A stretch of DNA of 29,165 bases from Kitasatospora phosalacinea (GTDB lineage: Bacteria > Actinomycetota > Actinomycetes > Streptomycetales > Streptomycetaceae), in NCBI RefSeq assembly GCF_000716545.1, contig NZ_JNWZ01000085.1, forward strand, positions 1-29,165. The letters are read 5' to 3'. Under the pieces are notes generated by a model, which saw only the letters and a program-made list of their open reading frames with translations, was not told the DNA's origin and searched no databases. Shown here piece by piece: positions 1-6,904 of this stretch. The number at the start of each line of letters is the position of its first letter. Within the stretch, counting starts at the first letter, position 1. A program made the position numbers and the translations under genes.

Positions 1-248
1 GCACGCTGTTGAGTTCTCAAGGAACGGACACTTCCTTCGAGCCGCATCCCTGCGGACCCTCCGGGCGCTTCGTTCTTTCGTGTTCCCAGCTTATCAGATG
101 TTTTCCGCTCCGTTTTCCGGAGTTTCGTTCCGATTTGCTTTCGCCTTTCGGCGCTCCCGAACTCTACCAGAGTTTCTCGGCCTGTTTTCCCCGCCCCTAT
201 TCGAACGAATTCGAATCCGGGGCGAAGCCGCACGACCGTGGGGCAACC
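1..248 (-). ncRNA. rRNA operon leader (5' part of a 16S precursor)
   Basis: The minus strand of this gene-free stretch reads as a Streptomyces-type rrn leader. It ends at the window edge with TTGAGAACTCAACAGCGTGC (20 to 1), which I recognise as the conserved block just upstream of 16S rRNA genes in Streptomyces and related actinobacteria. Upstream lie A-rich segments and two further TAnnnT -10-like hexamers on the minus strand (TAGAGT at 166-161, TAAGCT in the ATCTGATAAGCT segment near 100-89). This fits the multiple-promoter layout of streptomycete rrn operons. The 16S gene itself would lie left of base 1 and is not visible. Recognition is from memory; the open frames seen here on both strands look spurious. 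Confidence 0.66.
195..220 (-). other. UUCG-capped hairpin in the rrn leader / rnj 3' region
   Basis: As minus-strand RNA, ATTCGAA (216-210) and TTCGAAT (205-199) form a 7-bp stem closed by a TTCG tetraloop, a highly stable loop type. CCCC (220-217) and GGGG (198-195) flank it and may extend the stem across small bulges. It lies about 30 bases after the predicted P1 start point. It could be a leader structure or a second termination element for rnj. Confidence 0.45.
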
Positions 249-276
249 CGGAGAACACTACGCACCGGGCTGCCCC
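240..276 (-). terminator. 12-bp hairpin after rnj, overlapping the rrn promoter
   Basis: Arms 240-251 and 265-276 pair over 12 bp, with one G-U wobble when read as minus-strand RNA. The 13-base loop (252-264) contains the -10 hexamer of the promoter at 255-283. The hairpin begins 22 bases after the rnj stop, where a terminator is expected, but no U-tract follows. It may also act as a DNA dyad at the promoter. Confidence 0.45.
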
Positions 277-283
277 AGGTCAA
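255..283 (-). promoter_or_regulatory. Housekeeping (sigma-70/HrdB-type) promoter, probable rrn P1
   Basis: The minus strand carries TTGACC (283-278), a 17-base spacer and TAGTGT (260-255), an excellent match to the streptomycete vegetative consensus TTGAC-N17-TAnnnT. It starts only 15 bases after the rnj stop codon and points out of the window toward the presumed rRNA operon. Predicted start of transcription is near 247-249. Confidence 0.7.
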
Positions 284-297
284 ATCGGGTCGTGGGC

Positions 298-1983
298 TCA
301 GACCTCGACGACGACCGGGAGGATCATCGGGCGGCGGCGGTAGTTGTCCGCGACCCACTTGCCGACGATCCGGCGGACCAACTGCTGGACCTGGCGCACC
401 TCGAGGACGCCTTCGCCGGCGGAGCGGGTCAGGGCCTCCTCCAGCTTGGCGGCGACCGCGGAGAACGCGCCGTCGTCGATGCCGGAACCCCGGGCCTGGA
501 TGGTGGGGCCGCTGACCATCTTGCCGTTGGCGGAGTCGACCACCACGAACACCGAGATGAAGCCCTCTTCGCCGAGGATCCGGCGGTCCTTGAGGGAGGC
601 CTCGGTGATGTCGCCGACCGAGGAGCCGTCCACGTAGACGTAGCCGGCCCGGACCTTGCCGACGATCCGGGCGACGCCCTTCTCGAGGTCCACGCAGACG
701 CCGTCCTCGGCGATGACCACGCGGTTGCGCGGGATGCCGGTGGCGATGCCGAGGTCGGCGGCGGCGCGCAGGTGCCGCCATTCGCCGTGGACCGGCATCA
801 GGTTCTTGGGCTTGCAGATGTTGAAGAAGTACAGGAGTTCGCCGGCCGAGGCGTGGCCGGAGACGTGCACCTTGGCGTTGCCCTTGTGGACGACCTTGGC
901 GCCCCAGCGGGTGAGGCCGTTGATGACGCGGTAGACGGCGTTCTCGTTGCCGGGGATCAGCGAGGAGGCGAGGACGACGGTGTCGCCCTCGACGATGCGG
1001 ATCTGGTGGTCGCGGTTGGCCATCCGGGAGAGCGCGGCCATCGGCTCGCCCTGGGAGCCGGTGCAGATCAGCACCACCTCCTTGTCGGGCAGGTCGTCGA
1101 GCGTCTTGACGTCGACGACCAGGTTGCCGGGGACCTTCAGGTAGCCGAGCTCGCGGGCGATGCCCATGTTGCGGACCATCGAGCGGCCGACGAAGGCGAC
1201 CTTGCGCTTGTACTCGTGCGCGGCGTCCAGGACCTGCTGGATGCGGTGCACGTGGCTGGCGAAGGAGGCGACGATGATGCGCTTGTCCGCGTTGGCGAAG
1301 ACGTTGCGCAGGGCCGCGGAGATGTCGCGCTCGTGCGGGATGAAGCCGGGGACCTCGGCGTTGGTGGAGTCCACCAGGAGGAGGTCCATGCCTTCCTCGG
1401 CCAGCTTGGCGAAGGCCGGGAGGTCGGTGAGCCGGCCGTCCAGCGGGAGCTGGTCCATCTTGAAGTCGCCGGTGGCGACGACCATGCCCGCGGGGGTGCG
1501 GACGGCGACGGCGAGGGCGTCCGGGATGGAGTGGTTGACCGCGATGAACTGGCAGTCGAAGGGACCGATCCGCTCGCGGTCGCCCTCCACGACCTCCAGG
1601 ACGTAGGGGTGGATGCGGTGCTCGGCGAGCTTGGCCTCGATCAGGGCGAGGGTGAGCTTCGAACCGATCAGCGGGATGTCCGGGTTCTCCCGGAGCAGGT
1701 AGGGCACGGCACCGATGTGGTCCTCGTGGCCGTGGGTGAGGACGATGCCGTCGACCTTGTCGAGGCGGTCCCGGATGTAGCTGAAGTCCGGGAGGATCAG
1801 GTCGACGCCGGGCTGCTCGTCCTCGGGGAAGAGCACGCCGCAGTCGATGATCAGCATCCGGTCGCCGTACTCGAGGACCGTCATGTTGCGGCCGATCTCA
1901 CCGAGGCCGCCGAGCGGGGTGATGCGGAGGGCGCCTTCCTTGAGTGCGGGGGGCGCGCCGAGTTCAGGGTGCGGGTGGCTCAA
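298..1983 (-). CDS. rnj: Ribonuclease J (metallo-beta-lactamase/beta-CASP RNase)
   Basis: RNase J degrades and processes RNA with endonuclease and 5'-to-3' exonuclease activity. In Firmicutes it also matures the 16S 5' end. The 561-aa product has the metallo-beta-lactamase zinc motif HGHEDH (residues 84-89), the following VNHSIPDA and TGDFKMD segments, the beta-CASP region (SFASHVHRIQQ, CTGSQGEPMAAL, then HVSGHAS), and a C-terminal domain ending in the typical RPMILPVVVEV. Length is normal for the family. I chose the TTG at 1983 (MSHPHPELG, the usual streptomycete N-terminus) because GAGGAG lies at the right distance upstream. A GTG at 2004 would add seven residues but would lie inside the base of a large hairpin. 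The gene follows dapA on the same strand after a 174-base gap and precedes the probable rrn promoter. Confidence 0.97.
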   Translation of the reverse strand: MSHPHPELGAPPALKEGALRITPLGGLGEIGRNMTVLEYGDRMLIIDCGVLFPEDEQPGVDLILPDFSYIRDRLDKVDGIVLTHGHEDHIGAVPYLLRENPDIPLIGSKLTLALIEAKLAEHRIHPYVLEVVEGDRERIGPFDCQFIAVNHSIPDALAVAVRTPAGMVVATGDFKMDQLPLDGRLTDLPAFAKLAEEGMDLLLVDSTNAEVPGFIPHERDISAALRNVFANADKRIIVASFASHVHRIQQVLDAAHEYKRKVAFVGRSMVRNMGIARELGYLKVPGNLVVDVKTLDDLPDKEVVLICTGSQGEPMAALSRMANRDHQIRIVEGDTVVLASSLIPGNENAVYRVINGLTRWGAKVVHKGNAKVHVSGHASAGELLYFFNICKPKNLMPVHGEWRHLRAAADLGIATGIPRNRVVIAEDGVCVDLEKGVARIVGKVRAGYVYVDGSSVGDITEASLKDRRILGEEGFISVFVVVDSANGKMVSGPTIQARGSGIDDGAFSAVAAKLEEALTRSAGEGVLEVRQVQQLVRRIVGKWVADNYRRRPMILPVVVEV

Positions 1984-2000
1984 AAGACTCTCCTCACGAC

Positions 2001-2048
2001 GCACGCCATATGCCCGGGGGGTTCCTCCCCCGGCTGCATATGGCGTGC
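2001..2048 (-). promoter_or_regulatory. Large hairpin just upstream of the rnj ribosome-binding site
   Basis: GCACGCCATATG (2001-2012) and CATATGGCGTGC (2037-2048) form a perfect 12-bp stem. Inside it, CCGGGGG and CCCCCGG arms add 7 bp around a short loop, making a hairpin of about 48 bases. It lies about 110 bases after the dapA stop, and its 3' foot ends only about 3 bases before the GAGGAG of rnj. It may end dapA transcripts, protect or cleave the dapA-rnj mRNA, or control rnj translation. There is no U-tract. Confidence 0.6.
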
Positions 2049-2157
2049 GTCCATCGTGGTTACCTGACTGCCGATGTGCCGCGCGCCTTCGGTCCCGGTC
2101 CAGCGGCGGACCCGGGTGGGTCCGGCGAGCCGGGGACGCGCACGTCTGTTGTTGTGC

Positions 2158-3057
2158 TTACAGGTGTACCCCGCCGGCGGCGAGATCCTCCTTCAAGCGG
2201 GCGGTCTCCGCGTCGGTGGCGGGGACCAGGGGCAGCCGGAGCGGTCCGGCCGGGTGTCCCTGCAGGTTCAACGCGGCCTTGGAGAGGATCACTCCCTGGG
2301 TGCGGAACATTCCGGTGTAGACCGGCAGCAGGGTCTGGTGGACGGCGAGCGCCTTGGCGGTGTCGCCGGCCGTGAAGGCCTCGATCATGGTGCGCAGTTC
2401 GGCTGCGACGAGGTGGCCGACCACGCTGACCACGCCGACGGCTCCGACCGAGAGCAGCGGCAGGGTGAGCACGTCGTCGCCGGAGTACCAGGCGAGGTCG
2501 GCGCGGGCGATGGCGTGCGCGGCGGCGGCGACGTCGCCCTTGGCGTCCTTGTTGGCGACGATCCGGGGGTGCTCGCCGAGGCGGACCAGGGTGTCGGTTT
2601 CGAGGGCGACGCCGGAGCGGCCGGGGATGTCGTACAGCATGACCGGCAGGTCGGTGGCGTCGGCGATGGCGACGGTGTGCCGGTACAGGCCCTCCTGCGG
2701 GGGCTTGCTGTAGTACGGGGTGACGGCGAGCAGGCCGTGCGCGCCGGCGGCCAGGGCCTGGCGGGCGAGTTCGACGCTGTGGCGGGTGTCGTTGGTGCCG
2801 ACGCCGCTGATCACGTGGGCGCGGTCTCCGACCGCCTCGACCACGGCCCGTACCAGCTGGGCCTTCTCCGCGTCGGTGGTGGTGGGCGATTCGCCGGTGG
2901 TGCCGTTGAGCACCAGACCGTCGTTGCCGGAGTCCACCAGGTGGGCGGCGAGGCGCTGGGCGCCGTCGAGGTCGAGGTCGCCTTCGGGGGTGAACGGGGT
3001 GACCATCGCGGTCAGGACCCGGCCGAAGGGCGTCTGCGGTGTGGAGGTCGGAGCCAT
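2158..3057 (-). CDS. dapA: 4-hydroxy-tetrahydrodipicolinate synthase
   Basis: DapA condenses pyruvate with aspartate semialdehyde, the first committed step of diaminopimelate and lysine synthesis in the cytosol. The 299-aa protein is a normal-length (beta/alpha)8 aldolase. It shows GTTGES (52-57), the TPYY segment with the catalytic tyrosine (113-116), YDIPGRSG (142-149), and VANKDAKGD with the Schiff-base lysine at about K170. Start ATG 3057 gives MAPTSTPQTPFGRVLTAMVTPF, the usual streptomycete beginning. An open frame reaching upstream to 3321 runs through an inverted repeat and lacks family similarity. The upstream Shine-Dalgarno is weak (GGAT). dapB lies about 1.6 kb upstream in the same string. 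Confidence 0.96.
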   Translation of the reverse strand: MAPTSTPQTPFGRVLTAMVTPFTPEGDLDLDGAQRLAAHLVDSGNDGLVLNGTTGESPTTTDAEKAQLVRAVVEAVGDRAHVISGVGTNDTRHSVELARQALAAGAHGLLAVTPYYSKPPQEGLYRHTVAIADATDLPVMLYDIPGRSGVALETDTLVRLGEHPRIVANKDAKGDVAAAAHAIARADLAWYSGDDVLTLPLLSVGAVGVVSVVGHLVAAELRTMIEAFTAGDTAKALAVHQTLLPVYTGMFRTQGVILSKAALNLQGHPAGPLRLPLVPATDAETARLKEDLAAGGVHL

Positions 3058-3150
3058 GGATCCAAAGCTACTCGTAGGGCGGTGGTCGATAGCCACGCAG
3101 GTCCAGGGTTTGGACTCCGGGGCGCCGGGGGGAGCGGCGGGATCCGGGCC

Positions 3151-3209
3151 GGACATGGGATTCCGGTGCTGCGCGCTCGGGGGTTCACGCAGCACCGGAA
3201 TCCGTGTCC
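3151..3209 (-). repeat. Long perfect inverted repeat between thyX and dapA
   Basis: Arms 3158-3173 (GGATTCCGGTGCTGCG) and 3188-3203 are perfect 16-bp inverted copies around a 14-base centre. GGACA (3151-3155) and TGTCC (3205-3209) extend the stem by 5 bp beyond a small bulge. The rest of the 300-base gap between dapA and thyX (3058-3357) shows no gene and no clear promoter. The element is about 150 bases after thyX and 94 bases before dapA, so it could be a thyX terminator, a dapA leader structure or a protein-binding dyad. Confidence 0.6.
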
Positions 3210-3357
3210 TGAGCGTATGGAGCGGCCGAGAAAGCCGCAATCCAGACATGCCGGACAGTCCGCCCATCTGCCCGTCGGCGCAGGTCAGCGGGCGCTCCGC
3301 CGCCCCGGCCGAAGGCCGCACGGGTGAGTGCCGCCGGTGCGGCCCGCCGACGTCCCG

Positions 3358-4143
3358 TCAGACCTTCCGCCAGCCCGGCACCCAGGCGCCGTCCTCGACG
3401 GTGTAGTCGCCGAACAGCGACGGGGCCTCCTTGACCATCAGCTCGCCGACCTTGCCGAACAGCAGCCGGATCTCCTCCTCGGCGCCCGGCGCGGTGCGGT
3501 TCTCGATCACGTGCCGCAGGGTGCGGACGTTGGCCGTCCAGACCAGGCCGGTGGCCAGGCCCTCGGGGGCGAAGCGGCGCATGAAGGAGGTCTTCTCCTT
3601 CTTCTCGTGGAAGGGCACGCCCTCCTCGTCCAGCCCGAAGTGGTCGGCCATCCAGTGCTGGAACTCCTCGATCTCCTTCATCAGGCCGGTGGCCCGGGCC
3701 ATCAGCGCCTCGTCCTGCTTCGCCCACTCGGGGAACCAGAACGGGATGTCGTCGAGGCGGACGAAGCGCAGCGACTCCTGGGAGACCGCGACGCCGGCCC
3801 GGTGCCGGACCAACTCGTGGGTGACCACCCGGCTGACGTTGTGCAGGACGAAGGTGAAGGAGACGTGCTCCAGCACCGAGCCGTGCGCGCTGGCCAGGAT
3901 GTTCTTCAGGTAGGCGTCCTGGTCGGTGCGGACCTTGGTGACGTTCGGGTTGAGGCCCGGCTTCCAGGAGCGGTAGCAGATCCGGCCGGCGAACTCGGCC
4001 AGGTTCTGGGCGTCGTCCAGGTCTCCGCGGTCGACCCGCTCCAGCCAGCTCTCGCCGCCGACGTCCTGCAGGTAGGCGGCGACCTCGTCGTAGTCGAGCT
4101 CGGGGCGGGCGATGAGGTGGACCTGGGGTTCGACTGCGCGCAT
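3358..4143 (-). CDS. thyX: FAD-dependent thymidylate synthase ThyX
   Basis: ThyX methylates dUMP to dTMP using methylene-tetrahydrofolate and reduced FAD. It replaces ThyA chemistry in many actinobacteria. The 261-aa protein carries the ThyX signature as RHRAGVAVSQES (residues 113-124), preceded by SVLEHVSFTFVLHNVSRVVTHELV. The spacing is RHR-x8-S rather than the textbook RHR-x7-S; I recall the same variant in other streptomycete ThyX proteins. Start ATG 4143 follows an AGGAC-like Shine-Dalgarno. It lies 36 bases after the small TPR-like gene and is probably cotranscribed with dapB. Confidence 0.95.
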   Translation of the reverse strand: MRAVEPQVHLIARPELDYDEVAAYLQDVGGESWLERVDRGDLDDAQNLAEFAGRICYRSWKPGLNPNVTKVRTDQDAYLKNILASAHGSVLEHVSFTFVLHNVSRVVTHELVRHRAGVAVSQESLRFVRLDDIPFWFPEWAKQDEALMARATGLMKEIEEFQHWMADHFGLDEEGVPFHEKKEKTSFMRRFAPEGLATGLVWTANVRTLRHVIENRTAPGAEEEIRLLFGKVGELMVKEAPSLFGDYTVEDGAWVPGWRKV

Positions 4144-4179
4144 GGGAGAACGTCCTGGGGGGTCTGGGGAGAGTACGGG

Positions 4180-4644
4180 TCAGTCTACGGTCGGGCGGAC
4201 CGGGGCTCCGGCACCGTGCAGCTTGATGGCGTGCTGCATGGCCTTGCGGGCGCGCGGCACGTCGCCCGCGTCCGCGTACGCGACGGCCAGCCGGAAGAAG
4301 TTGCGCCAGTCGGCCGGGTCGGCCTCGGCCTCGGCCTTGCGGCGGGCGAACACCGCGTCGGCGGAGGCGCGGTCGATCCGGCCGCCGCCGCTGCGCTTCA
4401 GCTCGTCGACGGGCAGGCCGCCCTCGGCCTCCAGCTCGCGGGCGAGCCGCTCGCTGTCGCGGCCGAAGCGGACGGTCTGCGCGAGGAACCAGACGCCGAT
4501 CACCGGGATGACGAAGGCACACGCGCCGATGCCGATGCCCAACGGCTTCCCGGTGGCGACCAGTTGGACGCCCTCGCCGACGCAGACCAGGCTGACCAGC
4601 AGCAGGACGCCGGAGAGGACGAAGAATCCGGTGCGGGAGGTCAT
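4180..4644 (-). CDS. Small membrane protein with TPR-like C-terminus, function unknown
   Basis: This 154-aa protein has two hydrophobic segments near the N-terminus (about residues 8-30 and 34-56), so it is likely anchored with both ends on the same side. A charged linker follows, then a helical stretch (about 109-144: DPADWRNFFRLAVAYADAGD, then ARKAMQHAIKLHG) resembling one tetratricopeptide-type helix pair. The ATG at 4644 lies one base after the dapB stop (TGACATG), so it is almost certainly translated together with dapB. thyX follows 36 bases later. A conserved protein at this place in streptomycetes is expected from synteny, but I know of no function. The TPR call rests on pattern only. 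Confidence 0.82.
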   Translation of the reverse strand: MTSRTGFFVLSGVLLLVSLVCVGEGVQLVATGKPLGIGIGACAFVIPVIGVWFLAQTVRFGRDSERLARELEAEGGLPVDELKRSGGGRIDRASADAVFARRKAEAEADPADWRNFFRLAVAYADAGDVPRARKAMQHAIKLHGAGAPVRPTVD

Positions 4645-4645
4645 G

Positions 4646-5392
4646 TCACAGGTCCAGGAAGTGTTCCAGGCCGAAGGTCAGGCCCGGGTGGTCGGCGATC
4701 TTCCGCGCGCCGAGCAGGATGCCGGGCATGAAGCTGCTGTGGTGCATGGAGTCGTGCCGGATGGTGAGCGTCTCGCCGGTGTCGCCGAACATCACCTGCT
4801 GGTGCGCCAGCAGGCCGCGCAGCCGCACCGCGTGCACGGGGACGCCGTCCACGTCGGCGCCGCGGGCGCCGGGCAGGCCGTGGGTGGTCGGGTCCTGCTG
4901 CGGGGGCAGGCCGGCCTCGGCGCGGGCGGCGGCGATCAGCTGGGCGGTGCGGGTGGCGGTGCCGGAGGGGGCGTCGGCCTTCCGGTCGTGGTGGAGTTCG
5001 ACCACCTCGACGGACTCGAAGTACTTGGCGGCGAGCTGGGAGAACTTCATCCCGAGGATCGCGCCGATGGAGAAGTTGGGGGCGATCAGCAGGCCCAGCT
5101 CGGGTGCCTTGGCCAGCAGTCCGCGGACGGTGGCGAGGCGCTCCTCGGTCCAGCCGGTGGTGCCGGTGACCACGTGGATGCCGTTGGCCAGGCAGTGGTC
5201 GAGGTTGCCCATCACCGAGTCGGGGTGGGTGAGTTCGACGGCGACGTCGGCCCGGGCCTCGGTGAGTTCGGTCAGGTCGGAGCCGCGGCCCAGGGCGGCC
5301 ACCAGCTCCATGTCCTCGGCGGCCTCGACGGCCTTGACGGCCTCCGAGCCGATCCGGCCCTTGGCGCCGATCACGGCGACGCGCAGCGTCAT
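4646..5392 (-). CDS. dapB: 4-hydroxy-tetrahydrodipicolinate reductase
   Basis: DapB reduces the DapA product with NAD(P)H, the second step from aspartate semialdehyde toward diaminopimelate. The 248-aa protein shows the nucleotide-binding GAKGRIG (9-15), TGTTG (76-80), APNFSIG (104-110), and the catalytic/substrate block [15 protein letters not shown] (132-146), which has the active-site histidine and lysine K138. Length is normal for the actinobacterial form. The ATG at 5392 has AGGAGA upstream. The gene sits 26 bases after pepR and runs directly into the small membrane-protein gene, so pepR, dapB, the small gene and thyX look like one transcription unit. Confidence 0.97.
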   Translation of the reverse strand: MTLRVAVIGAKGRIGSEAVKAVEAAEDMELVAALGRGSDLTELTEARADVAVELTHPDSVMGNLDHCLANGIHVVTGTTGWTEERLATVRGLLAKAPELGLLIAPNFSIGAILGMKFSQLAAKYFESVEVVELHHDRKADAPSGTATRTAQLIAAARAEAGLPPQQDPTTHGLPGARGADVDGVPVHAVRLRGLLAHQQVMFGDTGETLTIRHDSMHHSSFMPGILLGARKIADHPGLTFGLEHFLDL

Positions 5393-5418
5393 GTCAGTTC
5401 TCCTCTCGGGCCGGCCGG

Positions 5419-6771
5419 TCAGACCAGCAGGTCGGCGAGCTTGGCGGCCCGCCGGTCGTTGATCGGGCCGATCAGGGCGAGCGAGGGGCGGTGCGCCCCC
5501 AGCACATCACGGGCGACGGCGTGCACGTCGTCCAGGGTCACCGCGGCGATCTTCCCGAGCATCTCGTCCACCGACAGGTGGTGGCCGTAGGCGAGTTCGG
5601 CCTTGCCGATCCGGTTCATCAGCGAGCCGGTGTCCTCCATGCCGAGCACGGTGGAGCCGGAGATCTGGCCGACGGCGCGGCGCAGCTCCTCCTCGGTGAT
5701 GCCCTCCTCGACCACCCGGGCGAGTTCGGCGCGGCAGATCTTCAGCACTTCCTCGACCCGCTTGGGCTGGCAGCCGGCGTAGATGCCGAACAGACCGGTG
5801 TCGGCGTACGAGGAGGAGTACGAGTAGACGGAGTACGCCAGGCCGCGCTTCTCCCGGACCTCCTGGAACAGCCGGGAGCTCATGCCGCCGCCGAGGGCCG
5901 CGTTGAGCACGCCGAGCGCCCAGCGGCGCTCGTCGTGGCGCGGCACGCCGGGGACGCCGAGGACCAGGTGGGCCTGCTCGGTGGGGCGGTTGAGGACGGC
6001 GGCCCGCCCGGCGGTGCGGACGGCCTTGACGCCTCGGCGGACCTCGGCGGGGTGGCCCTTGGACTTGGCCAGGACGGTCGCGAAGGCCCGCTCGACCTGC
6101 TTGACCACCTTGGCGTGGTCGAGGTTGCCGGCCGCGGCGACCACCAGGTTCTCCGGCTTGTAGCGGCGCTGGTAGAAGCCGGCGATCTGGTCGCGGGTGA
6201 GCGCGGTGACGGTCTCCTGGGTGCCGAGGATGGGGCGGCCGAGCGGGCCGTCGCCGAAGATCACCTTGGCGAACAGGTCGTGCACCACGTCGCCCGGGTC
6301 GTCCTCGGCCATCGCCATCTCCTCCAGGATGACGCCGCGTTCGGACTCGACGTCCTCGGGACGGATCAGCGAGCCGGTCAGCATGTCGCAGACCACGTCG
6401 ATGGCGAGCGGCAGGTCGGTGTCCAGGACCCGCGCGTAGTAGCAGGTGTTCTCCTTGGCGGTGAAGGCGTTCATCTCGCCGCCGACCGCGTCCAGCGCGG
6501 CGGAGATCTCCAGCGCGTCGCGCCGGGCGGTGCCCTTGAAGAGCAGGTGCTCCAGGTAGTGGGTGGCGCCGTTGAGGACGGGCGTCTCGTCGCGGGAGCC
6601 GACGCCGACCCAGATGCCGAAGGTGGCGCTGCGCACCGTCGGGAGGGTCTCGGTGACGACCCGCAGGCCGCCGGGGAGCACCGTGCGGCGGACGGTGCCC
6701 GCGCCGTCGGTGCCCTTGAGCAGGGTCCGGGTGGTTCCGGGGCGCTGCTTCGCCGCCGAGGCCTGGGCCAC
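5419..6771 (-). CDS. pepR: M16 family zinc metallopeptidase (PepR/processing-peptidase-like)
   Basis: This 450-aa protein is a single-chain M16 peptidase related to mitochondrial processing peptidase. The inverted zinc motif HxxEH is present as HYLEH (H71, E74, H75), and the third ligand is expected at E151 in [10 protein letters not shown], 75 residues on. The C-terminal inactive-type domain ([20 protein letters not shown], then [20 protein letters not shown]) is complete. The GTG start at 6771 has GGAAGGA upstream; a longer frame upstream lacks family similarity. Substrates are not known to me. It lies between pnp and dapB, the usual streptomycete arrangement, separated from pnp by a terminator-like hairpin. 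Confidence 0.93.
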   Translation of the reverse strand: MAQASAAKQRPGTTRTLLKGTDGAGTVRRTVLPGGLRVVTETLPTVRSATFGIWVGVGSRDETPVLNGATHYLEHLLFKGTARRDALEISAALDAVGGEMNAFTAKENTCYYARVLDTDLPLAIDVVCDMLTGSLIRPEDVESERGVILEEMAMAEDDPGDVVHDLFAKVIFGDGPLGRPILGTQETVTALTRDQIAGFYQRRYKPENLVVAAAGNLDHAKVVKQVERAFATVLAKSKGHPAEVRRGVKAVRTAGRAAVLNRPTEQAHLVLGVPGVPRHDERRWALGVLNAALGGGMSSRLFQEVREKRGLAYSVYSYSSSYADTGLFGIYAGCQPKRVEEVLKICRAELARVVEEGITEEELRRAVGQISGSTVLGMEDTGSLMNRIGKAELAYGHHLSVDEMLGKIAAVTLDDVHAVARDVLGAHRPSLALIGPINDRRAAKLADLLV

Positions 6772-6852
6772 GGGTGTTCCTTCCGATCACTGCTTCACGG
6801 GGAGCTTGGGGTGGTTCCGCGGGCGCGCGCACGCGGCCTTCGCGAACGGGGT

Positions 6853-6887
6853 GCGGCCCGCACGCGCCGGTGGGGCGTGCGGGCCGC
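6853..6887 (-). terminator. Terminator-like hairpin after pnp
   Basis: Arms GCGGCCCGCACGC (6853-6865) and GCGTGCGGGCCGC (6875-6887) form a perfect 13-bp stem with a 9-base loop. It starts 17 bases after the pnp stop and lies before pepR on the same strand. There is no U-tract, which is common for streptomycete terminators. It may end pnp transcripts or stabilise their 3' ends while some reading continues into pepR. Confidence 0.65.
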
Positions 6888-6904
6888 GGGGTGCTACCGG
6901 GAGG

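Noticed and set aside
238..2067. 609-codon open frame on the plus strand opposite rnj
   Set aside because: It is the GC-frame shadow of rnj: Asp/Val/Gly/Ala-rich, no family features, and rnj on the other strand is unmistakable.
3058..3321. N-terminal extension of DapA
   Set aside because: It runs through the long inverted repeat and adds sequence absent from the family; ATG 3057 gives the standard start.
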